From positions 1-56,841 of the forward strand of contig NZ_JAGQEG010000032.1 in NCBI RefSeq assembly GCF_018305005.1: a stretch of DNA of 56,841 nt, read 5' to 3'. The notes under the pieces are model-generated. The model made no database searches, was not told the origin of the DNA, and saw nothing but the letters and a program-made list of their open reading frames with translations. The stretch is from Collimonas silvisoli (GTDB lineage Bacteria; Pseudomonadota; Gammaproteobacteria; Burkholderiales; Burkholderiaceae_D). The stretch's first letter is position 1. The number at the start of each line of letters is the position of its first letter. Shown here piece by piece: positions 10,668-20,060 of the stretch. The translations under genes and the position numbers were made by a program.

Positions 10668-11855
10668 ATGAAAAAGCCATCTCTCAAGCAAGCAGCAATC
10701 GTCGCGGTCATCGTTGTGATCGGCAGCGGCGCATTCTGGGCGACCACCAGCAATCACGCCAAATCCGGCGGCGATAAAGATAAGGAGCCGGCCAAGCCGA
10801 AGGCGTCGCTCACCGTCACCACTACCAAAGCGCAAAGCGTCGACTGGCCGCTGTCTCTGTCCGCCAACGGCAGCATCGCCGCCTGGCAAGAAGCCGTGGT
10901 CGGCAGCGAACTGGGCGGCTTGTTGCTGGCGGAAGTGAATGTCAATGTCGGCGACGTCGTCAAGCGCGGCCAGGTCCTGGCGCGGTTTACCAATGAAAGC
11001 GTGGCGGCCCAGGTGGCTCAGCAAAAAGCTGCGGTGGAAGAGGCGCGCGCTGCTTTGTCAGAGGCCGACGCGAATGCCGAACGAGCGCGGACTTTGGTCA
11101 ACAGCGGCGCCTTGAGCGGCCAGCAAACCACCCAATATGAGGTGGCCGAGCGCAGCGCCAAAGCACGTCTGCTGTCAGCGCAGGCAAGCCTGGAAATGCA
11201 GCAGATCCGGCTGCGCCAGACGCAGGTGATTGCGCCCGATGATGGTGTCATTTCCTCGCGTACGGCGACGGTCGGTGCGGTGGCGGCCCAGGGCCAAGAG
11301 CTATTCAAGCTGATTCGCCAGAATCGTCTCGAATGGCGCGCGGAAGTCAATGCTAGCGATTTGTTGCAGATCAAGGTCGGACAGGCAGTGAAATTGCGTG
11401 TTACCAACGGCGTGCTGGTGGACGGCAAGGTGCGCATGATTGCGCCCACGGTAGATCCGGTTACCCGCAATGCCTTGGTGTATGTCGATTTGCCCGTGCC
11501 AGGCAGCGCCCACGCCGGCATGTTCGGCACCGGCCAGTTCCAGCTGGGCCACGCCGAAGCGCTCACCTTGCCGCAAAGCGCGGTGGTGATGCGCGATGGC
11601 TTTAGCTATGTCTATCAACTGGGCAAGGACGATAAGGTCATACAAACCAAAGTGGCCTTGGGGCGTCGCGTCGGTGAACGGATTGAAGTGCTCGACGGTG
11701 TCAACGGCGCCAACAGCATCACGCCGACGATGACGCTGGTAGAAAAGGGCGCAGGATTCCTGGCCGATGGCGACACCGTGCGGGTGGCGAATCCGGCAGA
11801 GAACAAGCCGGCCGCTGCCCATGCTGACCATCCTGCGCCACTGGCCATGAAGTAA
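10668..11855 (+). CDS. RND efflux periplasmic adaptor (membrane-fusion protein)
   Basis: HlyD/AcrA-type adaptor of 395 residues joining pump and outer-membrane channel. An N-terminal membrane anchor (residues 7-27) is followed by the biotinyl-lipoyl-like half motif (GSELGGLLLAEVNVNVGDVV), a long coiled-coil hairpin (about 105-185), the second lipoyl half (APDDGVISSRTATVGAVAAQGQ) and beta-barrel and membrane-proximal domains. It lies 23 bases after the NodT gene and 12 bases before the pump gene, clearly co-transcribed. Confidence 0.93.
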   Translation: MKKPSLKQAAIVAVIVVIGSGAFWATTSNHAKSGGDKDKEPAKPKASLTVTTTKAQSVDWPLSLSANGSIAAWQEAVVGSELGGLLLAEVNVNVGDVVKRGQVLARFTNESVAAQVAQQKAAVEEARAALSEADANAERARTLVNSGALSGQQTTQYEVAERSAKARLLSAQASLEMQQIRLRQTQVIAPDDGVISSRTATVGAVAAQGQELFKLIRQNRLEWRAEVNASDLLQIKVGQAVKLRVTNGVLVDGKVRMIAPTVDPVTRNALVYVDLPVPGSAHAGMFGTGQFQLGHAEALTLPQSAVVMRDGFSYVYQLGKDDKVIQTKVALGRRVGERIEVLDGVNGANSITPTMTLVEKGAGFLADGDTVRVANPAENKPAAAHADHPAPLAMK

Positions 11856-11867
11856 GCGAGGACCGCC

Positions 11868-14800
11868 ATGAATTTTTCCGCTCTCTCGATCAAACATCCG
11901 GTTCCGGCCATTTTGCTGTTCATCATGCTCACCATCATGGGGCTGATGAGTTTCAAAAGCATGATTGTGCAGGACCAGCCAGATATCGAATTTCCCTTCA
12001 TTTCGGTCACCGCCAGCTTGCCGGGCGCGTCGCCGTCGCAGCTGGAAACAGAGGTTGCGCGCAAGATTGAAAATTCGGTGGCTACCGTCACCGATATCCG
12101 TCATATCTACACCACCATCAACGATGGCGTAGTGTTTACCCAGATCGAATTTCGCCTGGAAAAAGACATCGCCGAAGCGATGAACGATGTCCGCGACGCA
12201 GTCAACCGGGTTCGCAGCGACATGCCTTCCGATCTCCGCGATCCGGTTTACGGCAAGGCCAGCACCTCCGGCCAGCCGATCATCACCTACACCGTAAAAT
12301 CCGATCAGCTGGATGAAGAGGCCTTGTCCTGGTTCGTCGATAACGACGTTGCCAAATCCTTGCTGTCGGTGTCCGGCGTCGGCAAGATATCCAGAGTAGG
12401 CGGCGTCAACCGCGAGGTATTGGTCGAACTAGATCCGGAACGCATGGCGGCGTTGAATGTATCTGCGGCGCAGATCTCGCGCCAGCTGCAGCGCGTGCAA
12501 CAGGAGGCGCCGGGCGGCAAAGCCGATATCAGCGGCGCCCGGCAATCGGTACGTACTATCGGCACGGTTGGCAATGTGGCGGAGATCGCCGCCTTGCAGA
12601 TGGCTTTGCCGGACGGCCACATTATCCGGCTGGACCAGGTCGCCAAGGTAAGCGACAGTATCGGTGAGCGCACTGCGATCACGCTCTTCGACGGCAAGCC
12701 GGTGGTCGGATTCGAAATCACGCGCAGCAAAGGCGCCAGCGAAATCACGGTAGCCCAAGCGGTCAAGAAAGCGATCGCCGCGTTGAACGAGAAAGCCTCG
12801 CACGTCAAGATCGAAGAAGCTTTCAATAACGTTGATGCGGTCCAGGAAAACTACGACGGCTCCATGTCGCTGTTATATGAGGGCGCGATCCTGGCGGTGC
12901 TGGTAGTCTGGTTTTTCCTGCGCGACTGGCGCGCAACGCTGGTTGCAGCGGCTGCGCTGCCCTTGTCCATCATCCCGACCTTCATGGTGATGAATTTCCT
13001 CGGCTTTACCCTCAACGGCGTGACCTTGCTGTCGCTGGCGCTGGTCATCGGGATCCTGGTTGACGATGCGATTGTTGAAATCGAAAACATCGTGCGCCAC
13101 TTGCGCATGGGGAAAACCCCGTATCAAGCAGCGATGGAGGCGGCCGATGAAATCGGCCTGGCGGTGGTGGCGACTACGTTCACACTGGTCGCGGTGTTCT
13201 TGCCAACCGCATTCATGAGCGGCATCGTCGGCAAATACTTCAAGCAATTCGGCTGGACCGCCGCCATTGCGGTTACCACCTCGCTGGTCGTGGCGCGCCT
13301 GTTGACGCCGATGATGGCTGCCTATCTGCTGAAGCCTATCGTGCATCAGAAAAAGGAAAGCCGTCTGATGGCGAAATACATGGTGATTGCATCCTGGTGC
13401 ATGCGTCATCGGGTCAAGACCATGGTCATGGCGGGCGTATTTTTTATCGCATCCCTGGCCATGATCCCGTTCCTGCCGACTGGCTTCATCCCGGCTAGCG
13501 ACAGAGGGCAAACGCAAGTCACGCTGGAACTGCCGCCTGGCAGCATCCTGGCGGAAACCCGCGCTAGCGCAGAGCAAGCGCGCCGGCTGTTGATGACCAA
13601 TAAAGACGTATCCCAGGTATACAGCGCGATCGGCGGCGACGATGCACGGCGCGCCACCCTGACCGTACTGCTCAAAGAACCGCCGGCACGCAAGAAAAAG
13701 CAGAGCGAGGTCGACATAGAGTTGCGCAAGCTGCTGCAGCAGCTGCCCGGCTTACGGTATACCGTTGGCGCTGCCGGTAGCGGCGAAGAGCTGCAGCTGC
13801 TGCTCTCCGGCGATGATCCGCAGGCGCTGAGCGCAGTGACGCAAGCGGTGGAACGTGAAATCCGCACTATCCCGGATCTCGGCAACATCACTTCCAGCAT
13901 CAGCCTGGTGCGGCCGGAGATCATCGTCACGCCTAACTTTGCCAAAGCCGCCGATCTCGGCGTCACCGCTTCAGCGATTGGCGAGACGCTGCGCATAGCG
14001 ACTTCGGGCGATTACGATCAATCGGTCGCCAAGCTGAATCTGCCGGAACGCCAGGTGCCGATCCGTGTGCGTTTGCCGGAAACCGCGCGGCACGATATGA
14101 GCGTGCTGGAGCGTCTGGCGGTGCAAGGCAAGAGCGGCAACGTGCCGCTAAGCTCGGTGGCCGACATCCGTTTCGACAGCGGGCCGGCGCGTATCGACCG
14201 CATCGATCGTAACCGCCGCGTCATCATCCACGTCGAACTGAACGGCCATGAACTAGGCGAAGTGATGACCAAGGTCAATGCATTGCCGAGTCTGAATAAC
14301 CTGCCGCCTAACGTCAAGCGCGGTGAGTTGGGCGATGCCGAAATCATGAAGGAATTGTTTTCCGGTTTCGCTCTGGCGATGCTGACTGGCGTGCTGTGCG
14401 TCTACATGGTGCTGGTGCTGCTGTTCAAGGGATTCCTGCAACCGGTGACGATTCTGGCCGCATTGCCTTTGTCCATCGGCGGCGCATTTGCGGCGTTGTT
14501 GATCACGCACAATTCGTTCTCCATGCCATCCCTCATCGGCTTGCTGATGTTGATGGGTATCGCCGTCAAGAATTCGATTCTGCTGGTCGAGTACGCCATC
14601 GTCGCCAGACGCGATCACGGCATGAGCCGCTTCGACGCCTTGATGGATGCTTGCCACAAGCGCGCCCAGCCGATCGTCATGACCACCATCGCGATGGGCG
14701 CCGGCATGTTGCCTATCGCCTTGGGATTGGGAGCAGACTCCAGTTTCCGCGGCCCGATGGCGATCGCGGTCATCGGCGGTCTGGTGACATCGACCTTCCT

Positions 14801-14936
14801 GAGCTTGCTGGTGATACCTGTGGTGTCTACCTATGTTGACGACTTGCTGGTATGGGCCGGGCGCAAGTTGCGGCGCAAACACGGTGAGACGACTCTCACC
14901 GTAGCGGGCGGCAAACTGCATGCGGCTGAGAAGTAG
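11868..14936 (+). CDS. RND efflux transporter (AcrB/MdtB-like inner-membrane pump)
   Basis: Complete 1022-residue proton-driven RND pump with twelve predicted transmembrane helices in two repeats and two large periplasmic loops. The TM4 proton-relay pair is in VIGILVDDAIVEIEN (Asp pair near residue 399), and the matching half-two helix reads GLLMLMGIAVKNSILLVEY. The start MNFSALSIKHPVPAILLF and the presence of the Asp pair suggest the hydrophobe/amphiphile (HAE-1) group of drug exporters; a heavy-metal CzcA identity is unlikely. Third gene of the operon; a terminator follows. Confidence 0.93.
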   Translation: MNFSALSIKHPVPAILLFIMLTIMGLMSFKSMIVQDQPDIEFPFISVTASLPGASPSQLETEVARKIENSVATVTDIRHIYTTINDGVVFTQIEFRLEKDIAEAMNDVRDAVNRVRSDMPSDLRDPVYGKASTSGQPIITYTVKSDQLDEEALSWFVDNDVAKSLLSVSGVGKISRVGGVNREVLVELDPERMAALNVSAAQISRQLQRVQQEAPGGKADISGARQSVRTIGTVGNVAEIAALQMALPDGHIIRLDQVAKVSDSIGERTAITLFDGKPVVGFEITRSKGASEITVAQAVKKAIAALNEKASHVKIEEAFNNVDAVQENYDGSMSLLYEGAILAVLVVWFFLRDWRATLVAAAALPLSIIPTFMVMNFLGFTLNGVTLLSLALVIGILVDDAIVEIENIVRHLRMGKTPYQAAMEAADEIGLAVVATTFTLVAVFLPTAFMSGIVGKYFKQFGWTAAIAVTTSLVVARLLTPMMAAYLLKPIVHQKKESRLMAKYMVIASWCMRHRVKTMVMAGVFFIASLAMIPFLPTGFIPASDRGQTQVTLELPPGSILAETRASAEQARRLLMTNKDVSQVYSAIGGDDARRATLTVLLKEPPARKKKQSEVDIELRKLLQQLPGLRYTVGAAGSGEELQLLLSGDDPQALSAVTQAVEREIRTIPDLGNITSSISLVRPEIIVTPNFAKAADLGVTASAIGETLRIATSGDYDQSVAKLNLPERQVPIRVRLPETARHDMSVLERLAVQGKSGNVPLSSVADIRFDSGPARIDRIDRNRRVIIHVELNGHELGEVMTKVNALPSLNNLPPNVKRGELGDAEIMKELFSGFALAMLTGVLCVYMVLVLLFKGFLQPVTILAALPLSIGGAFAALLITHNSFSMPSLIGLLMLMGIAVKNSILLVEYAIVARRDHGMSRFDALMDACHKRAQPIVMTTIAMGAGMLPIALGLGADSSFRGPMAIAVIGGLVTSTFLSLLVIPVVSTYVDDLLVWAGRKLRRKHGETTLTVAGGKLHAAEK

Positions 14937-14975
14937 TTGGCAATCAGTGCAGCTGTTGCTGCACATCTCCTGAAA

Positions 14976-15012
14976 GAAGAATAAAGCGCCTGCCGGGCGC
15001 TTTATTCTTTTG
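14976..15012 (+). terminator. Terminator of the RND efflux operon
   Basis: AGAATAAAGCGCC and GGGCGCTTTATTCT form a 12-13-bp stem with a short loop, followed by a T run, about 40 bases after the pump stop codon. Confidence 0.9.
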
Positions 15013-15018
15013 TATTCA

Positions 15019-15160
15019 TCATTCCAAACTTTCATTCGCTTGATCGGCAGTCATGGTTGCAGCCAGTTCGGTAAAGGCCCGCGACGCCGCGCTCTGGTAG
15101 CTATCCTTGCGCCGCAACAGCGCGACGGACAATTTCAGCGATGGCGTTAATGGTGTGGGT
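15019..15160 (-). pseudogene. 3' remnant of a LysR-family regulator gene
   Basis: The minus strand encodes about 46 residues ending at TGA 15019, including PSLKLSVALLRRKDSYQSAA, the characteristic C-terminal end of LysR-type regulators. The frame is closed by a stop just upstream and there is no start or DNA-binding domain, so only the tail of the gene survives. Confidence 0.65.
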
Positions 15161-15205
15161 TTCGATGATTATTTTTGGAGAAATCAACGATGTGCAGGGT
15201 GATGC

Positions 15206-15331
15206 CCGGATAACGGCATCATCAGCGCCATCAACTTCAAGCTGGATCTGAAACGGGTGGAAGATCCGGAGGGCGGCTCGCGTGCGGTGATTACCCTGGA
15301 CGGGAAATTCATGCCTAACAAACCGTTCTGA
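15206..15331 (+). pseudogene. 3' remnant of an unidentified gene
   Basis: The plus strand carries a coding-like stretch of about 40 codons ([20 protein letters not shown], then a segment ending GKFMPNKPF and TGA), preceded in frame by a stop at 15200 and with no start codon. It sits back to back with the LysR remnant, so both look like leftovers at a deletion junction. The parent family was not recognised. Confidence 0.45.
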
Positions 15332-15412
15332 CGCGATAGCGTTTACCGTGTGCGTTCTGCTAAAGCTAAACGAAAACACACGGGAGTCCGCAGTTGCAAT
15401 ATGCTATCGACT

Positions 15413-15448
15413 AAAAAACGGCGAGCTTGCTTCACTGCAAGCTCGCCG
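15413..15448 (-). terminator. Strong hairpin with T run in minus orientation
   Basis: CGGCGAGCTTGC (15419-15430) and GCAAGCTCGCCG (15437-15448) form a perfect 12-bp stem; on the minus strand it is followed by six T. No minus-strand gene now feeds into it, so it may be left over from a lost gene. It also lies 32 bases before the DUF1345 gene. Confidence 0.55.
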
Positions 15449-15480
15449 CTTATCGATATCGGATTCAACTAAGGACAAGC

Positions 15481-16131
15481 ATGCATATACGCCGCCTGAT
15501 TTTTCATACACACCCGCGCCTGGTGATTGCATTGCTGGTCGGTCTCGTGGTCTGGGCCGTCCTGCCGCAAGGATCGGCCATTACACGGGGGCTGATAGGC
15601 TGGAACGCCGGAGTCTGGACGTATCTGGCGACGCTCTGGTGGATGATGACCCGGGCCACCTCGAACCAGGTAAAAAGGCGCGCTGCCGTGGAAGATGAAA
15701 ACGACACCGTGATATTGGTCCTCATTTGCATCGCCGCCGTTTCCAGCATCGGAGCGGTGGTGTTCGGGCTGACGCAAGCCAAGAATTTCTTACCGGGACC
15801 GAAAGAGCTGCGGTATTTGTTTACCGGGATGACAGTGCTGGGTTCCTGGTTTTTGGTGGGCACCATCTTTGCGCTGCACTACGCGCGCCTGTTTTACGCC
15901 TGCCATGCAGACAAACTGCCGCTGCGGTTTCCGGACGATGAAAAAAATCCCGACTACTGGGATTTTCTCTATTTTTCTTTCACGATGGCAGTCGCGGTAC
16001 AGACCTCCGATATAAGCATCATGACCCAGCCCATGCGCAAGATCGTGTTGATGCAATCGGTGCTGACGTTTCTGTTCAATTCGGCCATCCTGGGTTTGTC
16101 GATCAATATCGCCGCGGGTTTGGTCGGATAA
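15481..16131 (+). CDS. DUF1345 integral membrane protein
   Basis: A 216-residue inner-membrane protein with five or so hydrophobic helices. The patterns WNAGVWTYLATLWWMM, HYARLFY and DYWDFLYFSFTMAVAVQTSD are typical of DUF1345, a family of unknown function. ATG at 15481 follows AAGGAC; the frame is open further upstream but without membrane character. Monocistronic, followed by a bidirectional terminator shared with mgtA. Confidence 0.85.
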   Translation: MHIRRLIFHTHPRLVIALLVGLVVWAVLPQGSAITRGLIGWNAGVWTYLATLWWMMTRATSNQVKRRAAVEDENDTVILVLICIAAVSSIGAVVFGLTQAKNFLPGPKELRYLFTGMTVLGSWFLVGTIFALHYARLFYACHADKLPLRFPDDEKNPDYWDFLYFSFTMAVAVQTSDISIMTQPMRKIVLMQSVLTFLFNSAILGLSINIAAGLVG

Positions 16132-16174
16132 TCTGGCCGGATAAATTTCGCGCCTGGATTGCTGGTCAAGACGT

Positions 16175-16206
16175 AAAAAAGCCAATCGTTGCGGATTGGC
16201 TTTTTT
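16175..16206. terminator. Bidirectional terminator between DUF1345 gene and mgtA
   Basis: AAAAAAGCCAATC and GATTGGCTTTTTT flank a six-base loop. The A and T runs allow termination of the plus-strand DUF1345 transcript and of the minus-strand mgtA transcript. Confidence 0.88.
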
Positions 16207-16280
16207 CTTGGGGAATCGGGAATGACGGCTTACATGTTCATCCCGGTTTCCCCTATCTATACTGCGCCGTATTGCGAGCC

Positions 16281-19043
16281 TTATTGCCAGCCGAAGCGGC
16301 GCGCGTACCAGCCTTTCATTGCCTGTGTCAGCACTGCATAGGCAATCAGGATCAGGATCAGCCAAGGGAAATAAGTCAGCGGCAGGCCTTGAAACTTGAA
16401 GTAGTCGGTCATTGGCGACATCGGCAACACGATGCCGATCAGCATGACGATGAGGGTCATGCTCATCAGCGGCCAGGATGCCCGGCTTTGAAAGAATGGA
16501 ATCTTGCGGGTGCGGATCATGTGCACAATCAGCGTTTGCGACAGCAGGCCCTCGACGAACCAGCCGGTCTGGAACAATGTCTGATGTTCCGGCGCGTTGG
16601 CGCCGAAGATGTACCACAGCACTGCAAAAGTGGTGATGTCGAAGATCGAGCTGATCGGGCCGAAGTAGATCATGAAACGGCCGATCTCGCCCGCGTTCCA
16701 GCGCTGCGGCTTTTCCAGGAATTCCTTGTCGACGTTGTCGAAAGGAATTGCGATCTGAGAGATATCGTAAAGCAGGTTTTGCACCAGCAGTTGCAAAGGC
16801 AGCATTGGCAGGAACGGCAGGAAGGCGCTGGCGAGCAGCACCGAGAACACATTGCCGAAATTGGAACTGGCCGTCATCTTGATGTATTTCAACATGTTGG
16901 CGAAAGTCTTGCGGCCCTCCAGCACGCCTTCTTCCAGCACCATCAGGCTCTTTTCCAGCAAGATGATATCGGCCGCTTCCTTGGCGATATCGACTGCGGT
17001 ATCGACTGAAATGCCGATGTCGGCGGCACGCAGCGCCGGCGCGTCGTTGATGCCGTCGCCCATGAAGCCGACCACGTGGCCTTTATCGTGCAAGACCCGC
17101 ACAATGCGCTCTTTGTGGGTCGGGCTGAGCTTGGCGAACACGGTGGTGGTGTCGACGGCGACGGCAAGATCGGCATCGCTCATTTTCTCGACATCGGAAC
17201 CAAGCAGCATGCCGTCGACGGCCAGGCCGACCTGGCGGCAGATCTTGGCCGTCACCAGTTCATTGTCGCCAGTCAGGATCTTGACGGTGATGCCGTGTTC
17301 CTTGAGCGCGTCCAGCGCCGGTTTGGTCGATTCCTTCGGCGGATCGAGGAAGGCGATGTAACCGATCAGCACCAGGTTGCATTCGTCGGCCACGCCGTAC
17401 ACTTCCTTGGTCGGCGGCAGATCCTTGGCGGCCACCGCCACTACCCGCAAGCCTTCCGCGTTCAGGCTGGAAGTGGTGTCGTAGATTTCTTGCAGCAGTT
17501 CTTTGGTGAACGGCACCACCTGACCGTTGTGGCGGGCGTGAGTACAGACCGAAACGATTTCTTCAACCGCACCTTTGCAGATCAATTCGTGATGGTCGTC
17601 GCGTTCGCTGACCACCACCGACATGCGGCGGCGCTGGAAGTCGAACGGAATTTCGTCGACCTTGCGATAGGCTGAGGCCAGCGCCATTTCGCGTTGCAGC
17701 TCGGCGTGTTCCAGCACGGCGACATCCAGCAGATTCTTCAGGCCGGTTTGATAGTGGCTGTTGAGGTAGGCATATTCCAGCACCAGGTCGTCCTGTTCGC
17801 CGAGGATGTTGGTATGGCGCTCCAGGAAAATCTTGTCCTGGGTCAGGGTCCCGGTCTTGTCTGTGCACAGCACATCCATGGCGCCGAAGTTCTGGATCGC
17901 ATCGAGCCGCTTGACGATGACTTTCTTACGCGACAGCGCGACCGCGCCCTTGGCCAGCGTCGACGTGACGATCATCGGCAGCATTTCCGGCGTCAGCCCG
18001 ACCGCGATCGACATCGCAAACAGGAAAGCCTGGAGCCAGTCGCCTTTGGTGTAGCCGTTCAGCAGAAACACCACCGGCGTCATCACCAGCATGAAACGGA
18101 TCAGCAGCCAGCTGACCTTGTTGACACCCGACTGGAATGCAGTCGGCGTACGGTCAGTGGCGGTGACGCGTTCAGCGAGGGCGCCGAAGTAGGTGCGGTT
18201 GCCCGTGGTGACGACGATCGCGGTAGCCGATCCGCTGACCACGTTGGTGCCCATGAAGCACAGGTTGTCGAGTTCCAGCGGGTTGCCGGTGACGGCGCCG
18301 CGATGGGTAAGGAATTTTTCTACCGGCAGCGATTCGCCGGTCATTGCCGCCTGGCTGATAAACAGATCCTTGGCGGTCAGCAAGCGCAGATCGGCTGGAA
18401 TCATGTCGCCGGCGGAGAGCTGGACGATATCGCCCGGCACCAGTTTCTTGATCGGCAGCTCAATCCGGCGCGCGCCCTTCGGGTGCAGGGTGACGTCAAA
18501 GTAGCGCAATGCCTCTTCGGCGATATCCTGGGCCAGATCGTGCCGCAGCACGGTAGCGGTATTGCTGACCATGGCCTTGAGTTTGTCGGCGGCAGTATTG
18601 GAGCGCGATTCCTGGACGAAGCGTAACAGCGTCGACAGCAGCACCATCGAAGCGATGACGATAGTGGCTTTCATATCTTCGGTCAGATACGACACGCCGG
18701 CCAGTACCGTCAGCAGCAGGTTAAACGGGTTTTTGTAGCATTGCCACAAATGCGCCCATTTTGAAATCGGCTTTTCATGTTCGACTTCATTCGGGCCCGA
18801 GCTGACACGGATCTCGTCTGCTTCGGCTTCGGTCAGGCCGTCCGCACGGCTGTGCAGCTTCTTGAACAGTTCGTTGATCTCGATACTGGCAGCGGTGGAC
18901 AAGGTTTCCGCCAGCGAAGCCGGCACTTCCTTGGTAACCGGCGTGCTGCGGAACATGTCGGCGCCAAGACGGCGGAAGTGGCGATCCATGCCGTGGGTGC
19001 GGACAAAGCTAACGAATGTTTCTTTAAGAATATTCAGATTCAT
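16281..19043 (-). CDS. mgtA: Magnesium-importing P-type ATPase (MgtA/MgtB type)
   Basis: P3B-type ATPase of 920 residues that brings Mg2+ into the cell. It shows the TGES actuator loop (AAMTGESLPVEK), the phosphorylation motif DKTGTLT (Asp near residue 394), the nucleotide-binding domain (RRRMSVVVSERDD), the hinge GDGINDAPALRAADIG (about 660) and the MgtA-specific C-terminal helices (LLVQNLLYDISQIAIPFDNV). Slightly longer than E. coli MgtA (898) at the N-terminus. ATG 19043 is preceded by an A-rich AAGAAGAA site. A leader of more than 300 bases precedes it. Confidence 0.95.
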   Translation of the reverse strand: MNLNILKETFVSFVRTHGMDRHFRRLGADMFRSTPVTKEVPASLAETLSTAASIEINELFKKLHSRADGLTEAEADEIRVSSGPNEVEHEKPISKWAHLWQCYKNPFNLLLTVLAGVSYLTEDMKATIVIASMVLLSTLLRFVQESRSNTAADKLKAMVSNTATVLRHDLAQDIAEEALRYFDVTLHPKGARRIELPIKKLVPGDIVQLSAGDMIPADLRLLTAKDLFISQAAMTGESLPVEKFLTHRGAVTGNPLELDNLCFMGTNVVSGSATAIVVTTGNRTYFGALAERVTATDRTPTAFQSGVNKVSWLLIRFMLVMTPVVFLLNGYTKGDWLQAFLFAMSIAVGLTPEMLPMIVTSTLAKGAVALSRKKVIVKRLDAIQNFGAMDVLCTDKTGTLTQDKIFLERHTNILGEQDDLVLEYAYLNSHYQTGLKNLLDVAVLEHAELQREMALASAYRKVDEIPFDFQRRRMSVVVSERDDHHELICKGAVEEIVSVCTHARHNGQVVPFTKELLQEIYDTTSSLNAEGLRVVAVAAKDLPPTKEVYGVADECNLVLIGYIAFLDPPKESTKPALDALKEHGITVKILTGDNELVTAKICRQVGLAVDGMLLGSDVEKMSDADLAVAVDTTTVFAKLSPTHKERIVRVLHDKGHVVGFMGDGINDAPALRAADIGISVDTAVDIAKEAADIILLEKSLMVLEEGVLEGRKTFANMLKYIKMTASSNFGNVFSVLLASAFLPFLPMLPLQLLVQNLLYDISQIAIPFDNVDKEFLEKPQRWNAGEIGRFMIYFGPISSIFDITTFAVLWYIFGANAPEHQTLFQTGWFVEGLLSQTLIVHMIRTRKIPFFQSRASWPLMSMTLIVMLIGIVLPMSPMTDYFKFQGLPLTYFPWLILILIAYAVLTQAMKGWYARRFGWQ

Positions 19044-19371
19044 GGAGTTCTTCTTTTTTCATGCAATGCGGTCGGCTGTCGTCGATCAGTGTGGCGCTTC
19101 CTGTGTGCTTTTTTAACTTTATCGCTTTTAACTTTGTGTTAACGAGTGGCAATCCATCCGGATGACAGCTTGTGCGCGAAAAGAAGAAAAGCTCTGGGAC
19201 GGCACCAGACTGTAAATTCGATCGGTGACATCTTGATGACAATCTTCGGTCAATCTCAAGAGTTGGAATGCAGATGTTCGATGACTCCAGACATCATGGT
19301 CGGAGCCAGATTCAGCCAAGCACGCTGCCGCTACAGCTACGACTGCGCAACTTTGGATAAAACAAGATCAG
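19044..19371 (-). promoter_or_regulatory. mgtA upstream leader, short overlapping reading frame
   Basis: On the minus strand two direct copies of AAAGTTAAAA lie 15 bases apart (about 19108-19132). A 12-codon frame MKKEELHESEYS starts just before mgtA and overlaps its first codons, at the end of a longer open frame. In enterobacteria mgtA expression is controlled by a leader RNA with a short leader peptide; whether this stretch does the same is only a guess. No gene is evident in the rest. Confidence 0.35.
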
Positions 19372-19542
19372 GTGGTGGAACACCGAGTGCCCGGAAACTG
19401 GTTCCAGACACGGGAGATACCATCATCCGCCGGTGGCGAGATGACGGCAGGGGAAATCCTGCGTTATCTTGCCGAGGCGGCGCCAGAACGGGTCTGGCAA
19501 CAACTGTCACTCGAACAAGTGCCCATTAAAGGGACTCCATAA
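19372..19542 (+). CDS. Possible small protein or gene remnant, 56 residues
   Basis: An open plus-strand frame from GTG 19372 to TAA 19540 encodes a protein-like sequence (HRVPGNWFQTREIPSSAGGE, then MTAGEILRYLAEAAPERVWQ). An internal ATG at 19441 is preceded by GGCGAG and would give 33 residues. The frame is open for 28 codons further upstream without a start. It may be the 3' end of a decayed gene. No family recognised. Confidence 0.35.
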   Translation: MVEHRVPGNWFQTREIPSSAGGEMTAGEILRYLAEAAPERVWQQLSLEQVPIKGTP

Positions 19543-19676
19543 AATTTAGACTGGTGGATAGTAGCCGCGCTCTGGGTGGCGGTCAAGAAAATTGTGCGGG
19601 ACAGCACAAGCTTTTGCGCCCTCGATTTCCCCTTATCTTTTTAACAGGGGTTTTGTTGTTGTTTAATTACTTGTCC

Positions 19677-19704
19677 TTGTCTTTGAGAATGCAAAACCTA
19701 TACT
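19677..19704 (+). promoter_or_regulatory. Putative promoter of the small membrane protein gene
   Basis: TTGTCT (19677-19682) and TATACT (19699-19704) with a 16-base spacer, 29 bases before the ATG of the following small gene. Confidence 0.5.
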
Positions 19705-19733
19705 GAAATTACAACTAAACCAAGGAGACGGCG

Positions 19734-19916
19734 ATGGTCAACCTGATAATGCACAACCTGATTTTCTTTGTGCCTGCAGCCTTGGCCGGATTGATACTGT
19801 GCGGTGAAGTACCGGTGGCATCCAAGGTAGCCAGAGGCAGCTTGCGCGTCATCGGCGCTATTTGCGGCGCTTTGCTGGCCTTGCTTATTCTGGAAGCCAT
19901 ACCGGCTTTGCTCTGA
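19734..19916 (+). CDS. Small hydrophobic membrane protein, 60 residues
   Basis: ATG 19734 has an excellent AAGGAG ribosome site. The product has two hydrophobic segments (HNLIFFVPAALAGLILCG and VIGAICGALLALLILEA) separated by a short polar turn with basic residues, i.e. a helical hairpin in the inner membrane. No family recognised. It has its own likely promoter and no co-transcribed partner. Confidence 0.65.
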   Translation: MVNLIMHNLIFFVPAALAGLILCGEVPVASKVARGSLRVIGAICGALLALLILEAIPALL

Positions 19917-20060
19917 ACCGGCAGCCGGCAGGTAGTCGGCCAAGCTGATACTCATCGGGATCGCTGACGGCATCCCGCGGCGGCTTCGTTTTTTGCTCCG
20001 CTTGCTGCTCATCCGATCGTCTTATTTCAAATCCGCCTGTATCCGCATTCTCGGCATCGC

